A stretch of 64,000 bases of DNA from positions 1 to 64,000 of the forward strand of contig NZ_JAFELM010000042.1 of assembly GCF_016890225.1 (NCBI RefSeq), given 5' to 3'. Numbering within the stretch: position 1 is the first letter of the stretch; every line of letters begins with the position of its first letter. This document shows positions 15,460-24,960 of this stretch, in pieces. A program made the position numbers and the translations under genes. Below the pieces are notes generated by a model. The model had not been told where the DNA came from. It ran no database searches and worked only from the letters and a program-made list of their open reading frames with translations. The stretch comes from Bacillus suaedaesalsae (lineage in GTDB: Bacteria > Bacillota > Bacilli > Bacillales > SA4).

Positions 15460-17796
15460 ATGCAAAATCAGTGGATATACCTTGCTTGTTTTAGCTTGTT
15501 TGGAATTGTGTTTATTCATCTTCGTTCTCCTTTGTTCTTGCTTATTGTTACTTTAATTATAGTGTATCTTGCTATCAAGAATCGAAAGCTTGCCATTACC
15601 TGTTGTGTCATATTTGTTGGATTCTCAATCTATTATCATATTCATAACAAAGGAAATAGTACGACTATTAATACTACTAAGCAGCATTTTCAAGGTAAGA
15701 TTGTGTCTAGGCCGGTTATTAACGGAGATCAGCTTCGTTTCATTTTTAAATTGAATCATGGAGAAACGCTTTATTTCACATATAAGCTTCAATCAGAAGA
15801 GGAAAAGGAACATTTTTCTCTTCTCACTCCAAGACAAACGTGTGTGTTTAATGGCCATGTAATCTCACCGAAGGAAGCCCGTAATTACTACATTTTTGAT
15901 TTTAAACAATATTTATTCCGAAATCATATTCATTGGATGGTTGAACCTACAAGCTTTTCTGTTTCACACTGTAAGAATGCAGATGTGTCGATATTAGATC
16001 ATATCCATATAAAAAGACATACATCACTTACGTTTATAGAAACTTATTTTCCTTCTCCACTTAATGGCTTTATCCAGGCGTTAATCTTTGGTGAAAGAGG
16101 ATTACTAGAGGAAGATACACTACAGTCCTATCAAGATTTAGGATTGGTCCATTTATTAGCCATCTCCGGAATGCATGTTAGTTTACTATGTGCATTTGCA
16201 TACCTTTTGTTTGTACGAATAGGATTAACGAAAGAGAAAACCATTTTTACTTTAATGCTTATTCTTCCTATTTATGTAATTGTTGCTGGCGCAACTCCTT
16301 CGGTTATCCGCGCGTCGATTATGACATTTCTACTTCTACTTAAGCTTCGTTTTCGAAATTTCCCACTTGCAGCGTTAGATCTAATAAGTCTTGCTTTTAT
16401 AATGATGGTCATTGCAAATCCATACTATATATTCCAAGCTGGTTTTCAATTTTCATTCATTGTTACTTTAGCTTTAATACTTTCAAGTAAAACAATCCTT
16501 CAAAAGTACTCGAGTATATTTGCTCAAATGTTATCCTCTAGTGTCGTTGCTCAAGTTAGCTCCTTGCCATTTGTATTGTTTCATTTTTACCAATTTTCAC
16601 TCCTCAGTATTCCGTTAAACATCATTTATATACCGATTATAACGTTTATTATATTGCCAATGAGTATGATGTTATTTTTCACTTCCATGATTTCAACTCG
16701 AATAACTAATCTCATCATGCCTATTGCAAATGAATTATTAAAACTTATCAATCAAATAGCAATTTTTATTGCAAATAGTGATTGGCAACTTTTAGTGTTG
16801 GGTAGACCAGGTGGTATTGTGATTTTTCTATATACCGTATTTACAATATTTACATTTTTAATGTGGGAAAAAGAGCAAATGAGCTTACGAAATACCTTCA
16901 TTCCTTTACTCCTACTGTTAGCATTCCATTGGTGTTTTCCTTATATATCTCCTAAAGGGGAAATCACTTTTATTGATGTTGGACAAGGAGACAGCATTTT
17001 AATTGAGCTTCCATTTCGAAAGGAGGTTTACTTAATTGATACAGGGGGAATGATTCTGTATGAGCAAGAGGATTGGAAAAAGAAAAAAGACCCCTATTCG
17101 ATTAGTAAAGAGGTCATCATTCCTTATTTAAAAGGGAAGGGAATTCGGAAAATCGATAAATTGATCATAACTCACGCTGATTTAGATCATGCTGGGGAAT
17201 CAATCACACTGCTAGAAAACATGGAAGTCTCTGAGGTAATGTTGGGTGAACTCCATGAAATGAGTCAGTTAGAAAGGCAAATCATGACTACGGCAAAAAA
17301 AGAAAAAGTAGAAGTGAAAAGGGTGAAAAGAGGAGATGAATGGACTGTATCAGATTCAACTTTTAGAGTACTATCACCTGATAAAACATATGTAAATCAA
17401 AACGAAGGGTCCATTGTATTGGAAACGTTTTTAGGGGGAAGGTCGTGGCTTTTTACAGGGGATATTGAAAAGGAAGCGGAAAATAATCTTATCAAAAATT
17501 ACCCTAATTTGAAGACAGACGTGTTGAAAGTGGCACATCATGGTAGTCGTACTTCTACCTCTGAAGATGTTATTAAACAATTGAAGCCAAAAGTTGCCAT
17601 CATCTCTGTTGGAGTAGGCAACCGGTACAATCACCCGAATAAAGAAGTTCTAGAACGTTTAGGAGAGAATGGTGTGAAGGTGTTACGTACAGATCAACTT
17701 GGAGCGATTCGTTATACATTTTTTCATAATCAAAAAGGAACCTTTCAATCAAAAATTCCATATGATATAAAGAGAACAACTCATAAAAGGCAATAA
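15460..17796 (+). CDS. comEC: ComEC, competence DNA channel
   Basis: The 778-residue protein has N-terminal helices, an OB-like extracellular domain, and the ComEC/Rec2 competence core (ALIFGERGLLE, LLAISGMHVSLL, RASIMTFLLLL) with many membrane segments. The C-terminal metallo-beta-lactamase-like domain (from about residue 500) keeps IDVGQGDSIL, THADLDHAGE near residue 571 and HHGSRTS, so the putative nuclease site appears intact. ComEC forms the pore through which single-stranded DNA enters the cytoplasm. The length is normal and no lesion was seen. Confidence 0.95.
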   Translation: MQNQWIYLACFSLFGIVFIHLRSPLFLLIVTLIIVYLAIKNRKLAITCCVIFVGFSIYYHIHNKGNSTTINTTKQHFQGKIVSRPVINGDQLRFIFKLNHGETLYFTYKLQSEEEKEHFSLLTPRQTCVFNGHVISPKEARNYYIFDFKQYLFRNHIHWMVEPTSFSVSHCKNADVSILDHIHIKRHTSLTFIETYFPSPLNGFIQALIFGERGLLEEDTLQSYQDLGLVHLLAISGMHVSLLCAFAYLLFVRIGLTKEKTIFTLMLILPIYVIVAGATPSVIRASIMTFLLLLKLRFRNFPLAALDLISLAFIMMVIANPYYIFQAGFQFSFIVTLALILSSKTILQKYSSIFAQMLSSSVVAQVSSLPFVLFHFYQFSLLSIPLNIIYIPIITFIILPMSMMLFFTSMISTRITNLIMPIANELLKLINQIAIFIANSDWQLLVLGRPGGIVIFLYTVFTIFTFLMWEKEQMSLRNTFIPLLLLLAFHWCFPYISPKGEITFIDVGQGDSILIELPFRKEVYLIDTGGMILYEQEDWKKKKDPYSISKEVIIPYLKGKGIRKIDKLIITHADLDHAGESITLLENMEVSEVMLGELHEMSQLERQIMTTAKKEKVEVKRVKRGDEWTVSDSTFRVLSPDKTYVNQNEGSIVLETFLGGRSWLFTGDIEKEAENNLIKNYPNLKTDVLKVAHHGSRTSTSEDVIKQLKPKVAIISVGVGNRYNHPNKEVLERLGENGVKVLRTDQLGAIRYTFFHNQKGTFQSKIPYDIKRTTHKRQ

Positions 17797-17828
17797 AAAA
17801 AGAGACTGATCTCAGTCCCATTTTTTAT
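17793..17828. terminator. Bidirectional terminator between comEC and yqzM
   Basis: GACTGA/TCAGTC (17804-17809, 17812-17817) is flanked by a run of seven As and a run of six Ts, so it can terminate on either strand. It overlaps the end of yqzM. Confidence 0.75.
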
Positions 17829-17959
17829 GCAGAAACTAACTTAATAACGGTTGCAATGATAAATAAAGTTGCAAAGAAACCGAAAGATACGATAAACCCA
17901 ATACCTGAATCAATTGCATCATTTCGCTTACTTTGGACATTGTGTTCAAATTCGTTCAC
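17825..17959 (-). CDS. yqzM: YqzM family small membrane protein (44 aa)
   Basis: The GTG start at 17959 follows GGAGGGG on the minus strand. The product reads MNEFEHNVQSKRNDAIDSGI, then one hydrophobic helix (GFIVSFGFFATLFIIATVIKL), then VSA. This is the YqzM family found next to comEC in Bacillus, with the same opposite orientation. It is a single-pass membrane peptide of unknown function. Confidence 0.9.
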   Translation of the reverse strand: MNEFEHNVQSKRNDAIDSGIGFIVSFGFFATLFIIATVIKLVSA

Positions 17960-18157
17960 TACAAACCCCTCCTCACATACAGTACTTAGTATAAGCTAAA
18001 GTATAAAAAAAATCTACACTCCTTACTCTTTCGTCAATAATATTTCATAAAGTATTAAAAAAATTACTTATTCATAAAAAGGCTCTTTCCTTTACTGACA
18101 AGAGTTAACACAAATACAACATGTAGTTACAGTCCATAATATATGTACAAAGAAATA

Positions 18158-18245
18158 TCGTTACAAAGTTGGATACCTGGGGCTAACTTTCGTAACGTTA
18201 ACATAAAAAAGGGGGTTGGCTATTCGAGCCAATTCCCTTTCTTGC
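18158..18245 (+). ncRNA. Candidate small RNA or attenuator leader upstream of holA
   Basis: Two consecutive hairpins fill this stretch. CGTTACAAAGTTG pairs with TAACTTTCGTAACG (about 18163-18198) as 13 bp with one bulged C. Then AAGGGGGTTGGCT and AGCCAATTCCCTTT form a terminator-like stem (about 18209-18242) followed by a T-rich tail. holA starts 77 bases later. The layout is that of a short independent RNA or a terminator controlling holA. I recognise no riboswitch class. A 60-codon frame starting at 18143 overlaps it but looks accidental. Confidence 0.4.
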
Positions 18246-18321
18246 TTCTGAAACAAATGTTGCAAACTGGGCGAATTCGTTCTACGATAAAGAAAGTATA
18301 TAAAAGGAGTCAACGTTTATT

Positions 18322-19332
18322 ATGAATTTAGATATACATAAAAAAGTTAAGTCAAAACAACTTTCGTCCTTATACCTACTCTACGGAAAAGAATCATACT
18401 TTATTGATGAACTCACGCAGCTTATTATTTCAACTACATTAAATGATGAAGAACGTGACTTCAACCTTTCTACCTATGACATGGAAGAAGTGTCGATTGA
18501 TTTAGCAATAGAAGATGCTCAAACATTACCGTTTTTCGGAGATAAAAGAATTGTTATTGTAAAAAATGCATGGTTTTTAACAGGTACGAAAGACAAGGAA
18601 AAAGTGGATCATACAATTAGCCTGTTTGAATCGTATATTCAGTCTCCATCACCTTTTACAATATTTATCGTAGTGGTCAATGCTGAAAAATTAGATGATC
18701 GAAAGAAGATCTCTAAACTACTTAAAAAGGAAGCTGAAGTATTTGAAGCTTCAATTCCTGATGAAAAAGCAATGGTACAATGGTTGAAAAACCAAGCGAA
18801 AGAAAAGAATGTATCAATTACAGATGAAGCAATTTTACTATTATTACAATATGTTCGAAATTCAGTCACTTTATGCATACAAGAATTAAATAAAATGGCC
18901 ACGTATGTAGGTGAAGCAGGTTCCATTGACATTGAAACAGTACGACTGCTCTCATCGAAAACAATTGAGGATAACATATTTGAACTTGTAGATTGTGTTA
19001 CACAAGGGAAAGTACCTGAGGCGATGGTGATATTCCAAGATTTACTCAAGTTAAATGAAGAACCGATTAAAATTTTATCTTTATTAGCGGGACAGTTCAG
19101 ACTATTATTTCAAGTAAAAGAATTATCCTCAAAAGGATATGGACAGCAGCAAATAGCATCTCATTTGAAGATACATCCATTTCGTGTGAAATTAGCGATG
19201 CAAAAAGTATCGCAATTTTCGGCAGACTCGCTGTTGAAAGCTATTCATGAGCTTGCCGAAATGGATTATAAAATAAAAACAGGACAAATTGATAAGAAGT
19301 TAGCAATAGAGTTATTCATATTAAAGCAATAA
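18322..19332 (+). CDS. holA: DNA polymerase III subunit delta
   Basis: The 336-residue clamp-loader subunit has LYLLYGKESYFIDEL at the N-terminus and the DNA_pol3_delta fold pattern (LPFFGDKRIVIVKNAWFL, LSSKTIEDNIFELVD, KTGQIDKKLAIELFIL). It opens the sliding clamp with delta-prime and tau. The start ATG follows AAAGGAG. The gene is yqeN in B. subtilis and lies between yqzM and rpsT in the same way. Confidence 0.94.
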   Translation: MNLDIHKKVKSKQLSSLYLLYGKESYFIDELTQLIISTTLNDEERDFNLSTYDMEEVSIDLAIEDAQTLPFFGDKRIVIVKNAWFLTGTKDKEKVDHTISLFESYIQSPSPFTIFIVVVNAEKLDDRKKISKLLKKEAEVFEASIPDEKAMVQWLKNQAKEKNVSITDEAILLLLQYVRNSVTLCIQELNKMATYVGEAGSIDIETVRLLSSKTIEDNIFELVDCVTQGKVPEAMVIFQDLLKLNEEPIKILSLLAGQFRLLFQVKELSSKGYGQQQIASHLKIHPFRVKLAMQKVSQFSADSLLKAIHELAEMDYKIKTGQIDKKLAIELFILKQ

Positions 19333-19363
19333 AAAAACGATGACAAATGTCATCGTTTTTTCT
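19332..19363. terminator. Bidirectional terminator between holA and rpsT
   Basis: AAAAACGATGACA and TGTCATCGTTTTT make a perfect 13-bp stem with a two-base loop, with A and T runs on either side. It serves the convergent holA and rpsT. Confidence 0.9.
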
Positions 19364-19366
19364 TTA

Positions 19367-19633
19367 TTATGCGTTAGCTCCGTTAACTTTCTTAGTTAAA
19401 CGAGACTTTTGACGAGCCGCAGCGTTTTTATGGATAAGACCATTGCGAGCAGCTTTATCAAGCTTCTTGCTTGCCTCAACAAGTGCAGTCTTTGCAGTAT
19501 CAAGATCGTTGTTCGCAACAAGTGCTTCTACGTTCTTAACAGCAGTACGCATTGCAGACTTAACAGAAGAGTTTTGTGCACGGTGCTCGCTGCTTGTCTT
19601 AACACGCTTAATAGCAGATTTAATATTAGGCAT
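19367..19633 (-). CDS. rpsT: 30S ribosomal protein S20 (bS20)
   Basis: The 88-residue Lys/Arg/Ala-rich helical protein starts [20 protein letters not shown], with AGGGAGGTG at good distance from ATG 19633; the GTG at 19642 lies in the ribosome site. S20 binds 16S rRNA early in 30S assembly. It is monocistronic, convergent to holA and divergent from gpr. Confidence 0.96.
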   Translation of the reverse strand: MPNIKSAIKRVKTSSEHRAQNSSVKSAMRTAVKNVEALVANNDLDTAKTALVEASKKLDKAARNGLIHKNAAARQKSRLTKKVNGANA

Positions 19634-19887
19634 TCGTTTCACCTCCCTAAAATGTAAACCGAGTTTTTAAAGCTCGATGTCCTTATTCATTCATTGGTTT
19701 TCAATGTTGAAATACCAAAATACATTTTTAGTCAGAAGTTTTTTCGTAAAAAGACTTAGTAACTGTTAAGTTTTTTCTAAGAAAACTCTGAAGTTAGAAC
19801 AAGTGATATTTTATCAAACGATGACTATAATTGCAATACATGTTTCGATGAAGTTCGTGTTTTCAGGTAATAAAGAATGTTTAATAG

Positions 19888-19918
19888 TGAATGAATCTAT
19901 TTCCTCGTGGAAAAACTA
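19888..19918 (+). promoter_or_regulatory. Putative sigma-F/sigma-G promoter of gpr
   Basis: TGAATG (19888-19893), 15 bases, then GGAAAAACTA (19909-19918). This matches the sigma-F type consensus (WGHATA, then GGNNANAMTR) with one mismatch in the upstream element. It is about 90 bases before the gpr start. Transcription of gpr in the forespore by sigma-F and sigma-G is established in B. subtilis, so the assignment is plausible. Otherwise the 370-base gap between rpsT and gpr shows no gene. Confidence 0.6.
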
Positions 19919-20007
19919 TGTAAATAACATGAAAAGTGGAAGAAAACTTTTTTATATTTGTAGGCTGATCACTTCAGCTAACCACTAATCAATTAGGGGG
20001 AACAATA

Positions 20008-21123
20008 ATGAGTGAACTAGATTTAAGTCAATATTCAATTAGAACAGACCTTGCTGTTGAAGCAAGAGAAATGGTAGTAGAAGAGAATCAAAAAAAGCAG
20101 CAGCAAGCTTCTGATCAAATTGAAGGCGTGATAATAAAAGAACGTGACGTTAGAGGTGTTAAAATTTCTTCAGTTGAAATTACTGAACAAGGTGCTCAAA
20201 CAATAGGGAAAAAGAAGGGGAAATATGTAACATTAGAAGTACAAGGAATTCGTCAAAAGGATAGTGAGCTACAACAAGTGGTTGAAGAAGTTTTCGCAAA
20301 GGAAATGGCAACCTTTATAAAACAACTTGGAATTTCAGATGATGCAAGTTGTTTGGTGGTTGGTCTAGGTAACTGGAACGTTACACCTGATGCATTAGGT
20401 CCGATGGCTGTAGAAAATTTATTAATCACGAAACATTTATTTGCCCTGCAACCTGAAAATGTCGCAGAAGGATTTCGTTCAGTAAGTGCCATTGCACCTG
20501 GGGTAATGGGAATAACCGGTATCGAAACAAGTGATATTATTCATGGCGTCATTGAGAAGACAAAACCTGACTTTGTCATTGCAATTGATGCGTTAGCTGC
20601 TCGTTCTATTCAACGAGTAAACTCTACCATTCAAATATCTGATTCTGGCATACATCCAGGTTCTGGTGTCGGTAATAAGAGAAAAGAGCTTAGTCAGGAA
20701 ACGCTAGGTATTCCTGTAATTGCAATTGGCATTCCAACAGTTGTTGATGCGGTCTCTATTACAAGTGATACGATTGATTTTATTTTAAAACATTTTGGTA
20801 GAGAGATGAAAGAAGGAAATCGGCCATCTAGGGCATTGGCTCCAGCTTCCATGACATTCGGTGGTAAACGTCAATTTACGGAAGAAGACCTACCAGAGGA
20901 AAAAGATCGATCAACGTTTCTAGGTTTAGTTGGTACGCTGCAAGAGGATGAAAAAAGAAGACTTATTCAAGAGGTGTTAGCACCAATTGGACATAATTTA
21001 ATGGTTACACCAAAAGAAGTAGACACATTCATTGAGGATATGGCAAATGTCATTGCAGGTGGATTAAATGCAGCTCTACATCATGAGGTGGACCAAGATA
21101 ATATAGGTGCCTATACACATTAA
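20008..21123 (+). CDS. gpr: GPR, germination protease
   Basis: The 371-residue peptidase A25 family enzyme degrades small acid-soluble spore proteins during germination. The N-terminus [19 protein letters not shown] contains the region removed on autoprocessing of the zymogen. [24 protein letters not shown] and [19 protein letters not shown] are family signature blocks. AGGGGG precedes the ATG. It is followed by spoIIP, which is also a sporulation gene. Confidence 0.96.
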   Translation: MSELDLSQYSIRTDLAVEAREMVVEENQKKQQQASDQIEGVIIKERDVRGVKISSVEITEQGAQTIGKKKGKYVTLEVQGIRQKDSELQQVVEEVFAKEMATFIKQLGISDDASCLVVGLGNWNVTPDALGPMAVENLLITKHLFALQPENVAEGFRSVSAIAPGVMGITGIETSDIIHGVIEKTKPDFVIAIDALAARSIQRVNSTIQISDSGIHPGSGVGNKRKELSQETLGIPVIAIGIPTVVDAVSITSDTIDFILKHFGREMKEGNRPSRALAPASMTFGGKRQFTEEDLPEEKDRSTFLGLVGTLQEDEKRRLIQEVLAPIGHNLMVTPKEVDTFIEDMANVIAGGLNAALHHEVDQDNIGAYTH

Positions 21124-21158
21124 ATACGAAAAGATGGTAAAAAAGGGTTCTACTTCTT

Positions 21159-21194
21159 AAAGCTTGTTCATAATGATTAAGTAGACAAGCTTTT
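21159..21194 (+). terminator. Terminator or attenuator between gpr and spoIIP
   Basis: AAAGCTTGT (21159-21167) pairs with ACAAGCTTT (21185-21193), followed by T and then directly by the spoIIP ribosome site GAGGAG. A competing stem, CTACTT with AAGTAG (21150-21155, 21178-21183), overlaps the same loop. Partial read-through into spoIIP is possible. Confidence 0.6.
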
Positions 21195-21207
21195 GAGGAG
21201 TGGAACC

Positions 21208-22392
21208 ATGAACTTAAATAGACAACAGGGGATAATGGTCTCCTTAAATGGGACAAGCGTTAAAAAGGTGATATTAGCTTTTGCATTTTGTTTTATCACC
21301 ATATTTACAATAACTGGTTTACTAACAACACTTAAACCAGAATACCGAATATCCTCTTCTTCTGTGCATTCGATTACGAATAGCTTTGCTGAAAGCTCTT
21401 TAATTTTTTTGCTCGGTCAAGAAAATCGATATTTTTTACAAGCGGTTCCTGAAGGACAAGCTATACCGAAATATTCATCTGTTCTTTTTCAAAAGGCAAC
21501 AAGTATTAATCCAGATGATCCTCGAAGTTTACTTGGTGGAGAATTGCCTGGATTTAAAGTGTTTGATGGTGAATTACTTGTGGCAGGGGATGGGACAAAC
21601 TATACAACGATGCCAATGGAATCCGCTCCACCTATGGATGTTTTATTAGCTGAGCGGGAAGCAGCGGTTCAAAATTTACAGAACATGGACAAGTCAGAAG
21701 ATAAAGAAAAGCCAGTTCCACCTGTTTCGAGTACTGGAAAAGATGTTGTATTTATTTATCATACACATACTCGTGAATCATTCTTGCCTTTATTAAAAGG
21801 TGTGACGAATCCGAATGAAGCCTATCATTCCACTGCGAATATTACATTAGTCGGAGAGAAATTATCGAGTGAATTAGAAGAACGTGGTATCGGTACACAC
21901 CTTGATAAGACAGATTTCACCGGCATCTTGAATCAAAAAGGACTAAAATATTCACGATCCTATGATGCCTCCAGACCAATTGTTGAAAGTGCAATGGCAC
22001 AAAATAAGGATATAAAGTTTCTGTTTGATTTACATCGTGACTATCAACGAAAAGAAGTCACAACGGCTACTATTAACGGAAAGCCATATGCACGAATATT
22101 TTTCGTAATTGGTGGCGAACATGCAAAGTATAAGGAGAATTTTAAATTAGCTCAAGACCTTCATGAATCGTTACAAAAGAAATATCCTGGTTTGAGCCGT
22201 GGTATTACGACGAAACAAGGACCGGGAACAAACGGTAAATTTAATCAAGATTTATCAGAAAATTCTCTTGTAATTGAATTTGGTGGAGTTGACAATACGT
22301 TAGAAGAATTGAATGCAACTGCGACTGCTGTTGCTGATGTGTTTAGTGAATATTATTGGAATGCAGAAAAGGTTAATAGTTCTGCTGAATAG
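21208..22392 (+). CDS. spoIIP: SpoIIP, stage II sporulation amidase/endopeptidase
   Basis: The 394-residue protein has an N-terminal membrane anchor (VILAFAFCFITIFTITGLL, about residues 22-40) and a C-terminal SpoIIP domain with FIYHTHTRESFLP, the catalytic Glu region and DLHRDYQR. With SpoIID and SpoIIM it degrades septal and peripheral peptidoglycan during engulfment. ATG 21208 lies seven bases after AGGAG; a TTG at 21193 is within the terminator stem. It is followed nine bases later by yqxA. Confidence 0.95.
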   Translation: MNLNRQQGIMVSLNGTSVKKVILAFAFCFITIFTITGLLTTLKPEYRISSSSVHSITNSFAESSLIFLLGQENRYFLQAVPEGQAIPKYSSVLFQKATSINPDDPRSLLGGELPGFKVFDGELLVAGDGTNYTTMPMESAPPMDVLLAEREAAVQNLQNMDKSEDKEKPVPPVSSTGKDVVFIYHTHTRESFLPLLKGVTNPNEAYHSTANITLVGEKLSSELEERGIGTHLDKTDFTGILNQKGLKYSRSYDASRPIVESAMAQNKDIKFLFDLHRDYQRKEVTTATINGKPYARIFFVIGGEHAKYKENFKLAQDLHESLQKKYPGLSRGITTKQGPGTNGKFNQDLSENSLVIEFGGVDNTLEELNATATAVADVFSEYYWNAEKVNSSAE

Positions 22393-22409
22393 AAAAAGGT
22401 GTGGATATC

Positions 22410-22739
22410 ATGATTAAATTTACATTGAAATTTTCCCTGCTAATTACTTTTGCAGCAATTTGTATATTAGTAGGTATGCAAATTGCTAATAACGGTATTA
22501 GAGAAATGAAGGGGTATGATGACCCGGAATTTAAAGGAGCATTTCATATTACCGAGGGACATGAAGGAGAATTAGAGGCCGCACTTCTCGGTGAAAAAGT
22601 AACAAGTCATGATATAAGAATTAAGCAAGAAAAGCTTGAGCAGTTAGAAGCGTTTAATTTTTTCTCATCACTAGGCAGTAAATTTGCTGATGCAACAGCC
22701 AGTCTGTTTCAGAAATTAATTGATGTGCTGTCTAGTTAA
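22410..22739 (+). CDS. yqxA: YqxA family protein (DUF3679)
   Basis: The 109-residue protein has one N-terminal membrane helix (FTLKFSLLITFAAICILVGMQIA) and a charged domain outside it, containing FKGAFHITEGHEGELEAALLG. This matches the YqxA family encoded downstream of spoIIP in Bacillus. ATG 22410 follows AAAAGGTG; the GTG at 22401 is in that site. The function is unknown, and the context suggests a sporulation role. Confidence 0.88.
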   Translation: MIKFTLKFSLLITFAAICILVGMQIANNGIREMKGYDDPEFKGAFHITEGHEGELEAALLGEKVTSHDIRIKQEKLEQLEAFNFFSSLGSKFADATASLFQKLIDVLSS

Positions 22740-22755
22740 GTTTATAAAAATTTGG

Positions 22756-22790
22756 AAAACCTGTTACTAAGAAAGTACAGGTTTTCTTTG
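22756..22790 (+). terminator. Terminator after yqxA
   Basis: AAAACCTGT and ACAGGTTTT (22756-22764, 22777-22785) form a 9-bp stem followed by CTTTG. It closes the gpr-spoIIP-yqxA region. Confidence 0.8.
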
Positions 22791-22880
22791 TGTTTGAATA
22801 TATGAAATAGTTTATTTAGCCGTTAATTGTAATGTAATGTGTGAGACTCCTTTTGAATAATGGGTAAAGGAGACTCATGC

Positions 22881-22970
22881 ATGGCGAAGCAGAGGAGGCA
22901 CCAGCATCGCGAAGAAAAGCAAGTAATCAAGATCGGAAATAATATTATCGCTTTACAAAACTTGATTTAG
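22881..22970 (+). CDS. Possible small protein of 29 residues
   Basis: An ATG at 22881 follows AAAGGAG (22866-22872) by eight bases, which is an excellent ribosome site. The frame is 29 codons, very basic at the N-terminus (MAKQRRHQHREEKQVIKIG) and hydrophobic at the C-terminus (NNIIALQNLI), and ends at TAG. It lies alone in the 340-base gap between the yqxA terminator and lepA. I do not recognise it; it may be a real small protein or the start of a decayed gene. The rest of the gap (22971-23081) shows no gene. Confidence 0.4.
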   Translation: MAKQRRHQHREEKQVIKIGNNIIALQNLI

Positions 22971-23081
22971 ATTCAAATTATATAAATGATAGCATCTTAA
23001 ACGTAGTTTTCATTGAATCTTACAAGTTGTATTGCTATAATCAAATCTAGTGTATTGGTAGTAATGTAGGAGTGATAAATT

Positions 23082-24911
23082 ATGAGTAGTGAAGATAGAC
23101 TTAAACGACAATCAAGAATTCGAAATTTTTCTATCATTGCTCACATTGACCATGGTAAGTCAACGTTAGCTGACCGTATTTTAGAAAAGACGAGTGCATT
23201 AACAGCTCGTGAAATGAAAGATCAGCTATTAGATTCTATGGACTTAGAGCGTGAACGCGGAATTACAATTAAACTAAATGCTGTTCAATTACAATACAAA
23301 GCGAAGGATGGAAATGAATACATATTCCATTTAATCGATACTCCGGGACATGTTGACTTTACTTATGAAGTTTCACGAAGCTTAGCTGCATGTGAAGGTG
23401 CTGTTCTAGTAGTAGATGCAGCTCAAGGTATTGAAGCTCAAACGTTAGCGAACGTTTATTTAGCTATTGATAATGATTTAGAAATTGTACCTGTCATAAA
23501 TAAAATTGATTTACCTAGTGCTGAACCAGAACGTGTTCGTCAAGAAATTGAAGATGTAATTGGGTTAGATGCTTCGGAGGCGGTGCTTGCATCTGCAAAA
23601 GCAGGTATTGGTATAGAGGACATTCTAGAGCAAGTTGTAGAAAAGGTACCTGCACCACAGGGAGATCCAGCTGCTCCTTTAAAGGCACTTATTTTTGATT
23701 CTCTGTATGATCCATATCGTGGAGTTGTGTTATATATACGTTTAGTAGATGGTACTGTTAAGGTTGGCGACAAAATTAAAATGATGGCAACCGGTGCAGA
23801 ATTTGAAGTTAATGAGGTTGGCGTATTCACACCGAAGGCAACGATGAAAGACGAGTTAACAGTAGGTGATGTTGGTTTCCTGACAGCTGCCATTAAAAAT
23901 GTGGCAGATACTCGCGTCGGTGATACAATTACGAATGCGAAGAATGGGGCAACAGAAGCTTTACCTGGATATCGTAAACTTAATCCAATGGTATTCTGTG
24001 GATTATATCCGATAGATTCTGCACGTTTTAATGACTTACGTGAAGCATTAGAAAAGCTTCAATTAAATGATGCAGCCCTGCAGTTTGAACCTGAAACATC
24101 TCAAGCGCTTGGATTTGGTTTCCGTTGTGGTTTCTTAGGATTACTTCATATGGAAATTATCCAAGAACGTATTGAGCGTGAGTTTAAAATTGATCTAATT
24201 ACAACAGCTCCAAGTGTTATTTATCATGTTACTTTAACAGATGGAGAAGAAATTCATATTGATAACCCTGCTGATATGCCTGAGCAACAAAAAATTGCGA
24301 AGGTAGAAGAGCCTTATGTAAAAGCAACAATGATGGTTCCAAATGACTATGTCGGTGCTGTTATGGAATTATGTCAAGGAAAGCGTGGTAACTTTATTGA
24401 TATGCAATACTTAGATGCAAACCGTGTAAGTATTGTTTATGAAATTCCATTAGCAGAAATTGTATATGACTTTTTCGATCAATTAAAATCAAATACAAAA
24501 GGTTATGCTTCCTTCGATTATGAATTAATTGGCTACAAAGAGTCTAAGTTGGTAAAAATGGATATCCTTCTAAACGCTGAAACAGTTGACGCACTATCCT
24601 TTATCGTTCACCGTGATTCAGCGTATGAGCGTGGAAAAGTGATTGTTGAGAAGCTTAAGGAACTGATTCCTAGACAGCAGTTCGAAGTTCCGATACAAGC
24701 AGCTATTGGTCAAAAAATTGTAGCTCGTTCAACGATTAAAGCAATGAGAAAAAATGTATTAGCAAAATGTTACGGTGGGGATATCTCACGTAAACGTAAG
24801 CTCCTAGAGAAGCAAAAAGAAGGTAAAAAGCGTATGAAACAAGTTGGATCTGTTGAAGTACCTCAAGAAGCCTTCATGGCCGTACTTCGAATGGACGATA
24901 CAAACAAATAA
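23082..24911 (+). CDS. lepA: Elongation factor 4 (LepA)
   Basis: The 609-residue translational GTPase has G1 AHIDHGKST (residues 20-28), the G2 region [12 protein letters not shown]3 DTPGH and G4 NKIDLP. Domains II, III and V and the LepA-specific C-terminal domain ([24 protein letters not shown]) follow. It acts on ribosomes, affecting elongation under stress and 30S maturation. Full length. A strong terminator follows. Confidence 0.97.
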   Translation: MSSEDRLKRQSRIRNFSIIAHIDHGKSTLADRILEKTSALTAREMKDQLLDSMDLERERGITIKLNAVQLQYKAKDGNEYIFHLIDTPGHVDFTYEVSRSLAACEGAVLVVDAAQGIEAQTLANVYLAIDNDLEIVPVINKIDLPSAEPERVRQEIEDVIGLDASEAVLASAKAGIGIEDILEQVVEKVPAPQGDPAAPLKALIFDSLYDPYRGVVLYIRLVDGTVKVGDKIKMMATGAEFEVNEVGVFTPKATMKDELTVGDVGFLTAAIKNVADTRVGDTITNAKNGATEALPGYRKLNPMVFCGLYPIDSARFNDLREALEKLQLNDAALQFEPETSQALGFGFRCGFLGLLHMEIIQERIEREFKIDLITTAPSVIYHVTLTDGEEIHIDNPADMPEQQKIAKVEEPYVKATMMVPNDYVGAVMELCQGKRGNFIDMQYLDANRVSIVYEIPLAEIVYDFFDQLKSNTKGYASFDYELIGYKESKLVKMDILLNAETVDALSFIVHRDSAYERGKVIVEKLKELIPRQQFEVPIQAAIGQKIVARSTIKAMRKNVLAKCYGGDISRKRKLLEKQKEGKKRMKQVGSVEVPQEAFMAVLRMDDTNK

Positions 24912-24930
24912 TTTATGAACACATAAACGT

Positions 24931-24960
24931 AAAATACCGCAGACCCCTGCGGTATTTTAT
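24931..24960 (+). terminator. Terminator after lepA
   Basis: AAAATACCGCAG and CTGCGGTATTTT form a perfect 12-bp stem with an ACCC loop (24931-24958). Confidence 0.92.

Noticed and set aside
18143-18325. 60-codon frame on the plus strand upstream of holA
   Set aside because: No ribosome site, and it spans two strong RNA hairpins and the holA ribosome site; judged accidental.
19803-19988. 61-codon frame upstream of gpr
   Set aside because: It starts with ATG without a ribosome site, overlaps the predicted sporulation promoter, and has no recognisable features.
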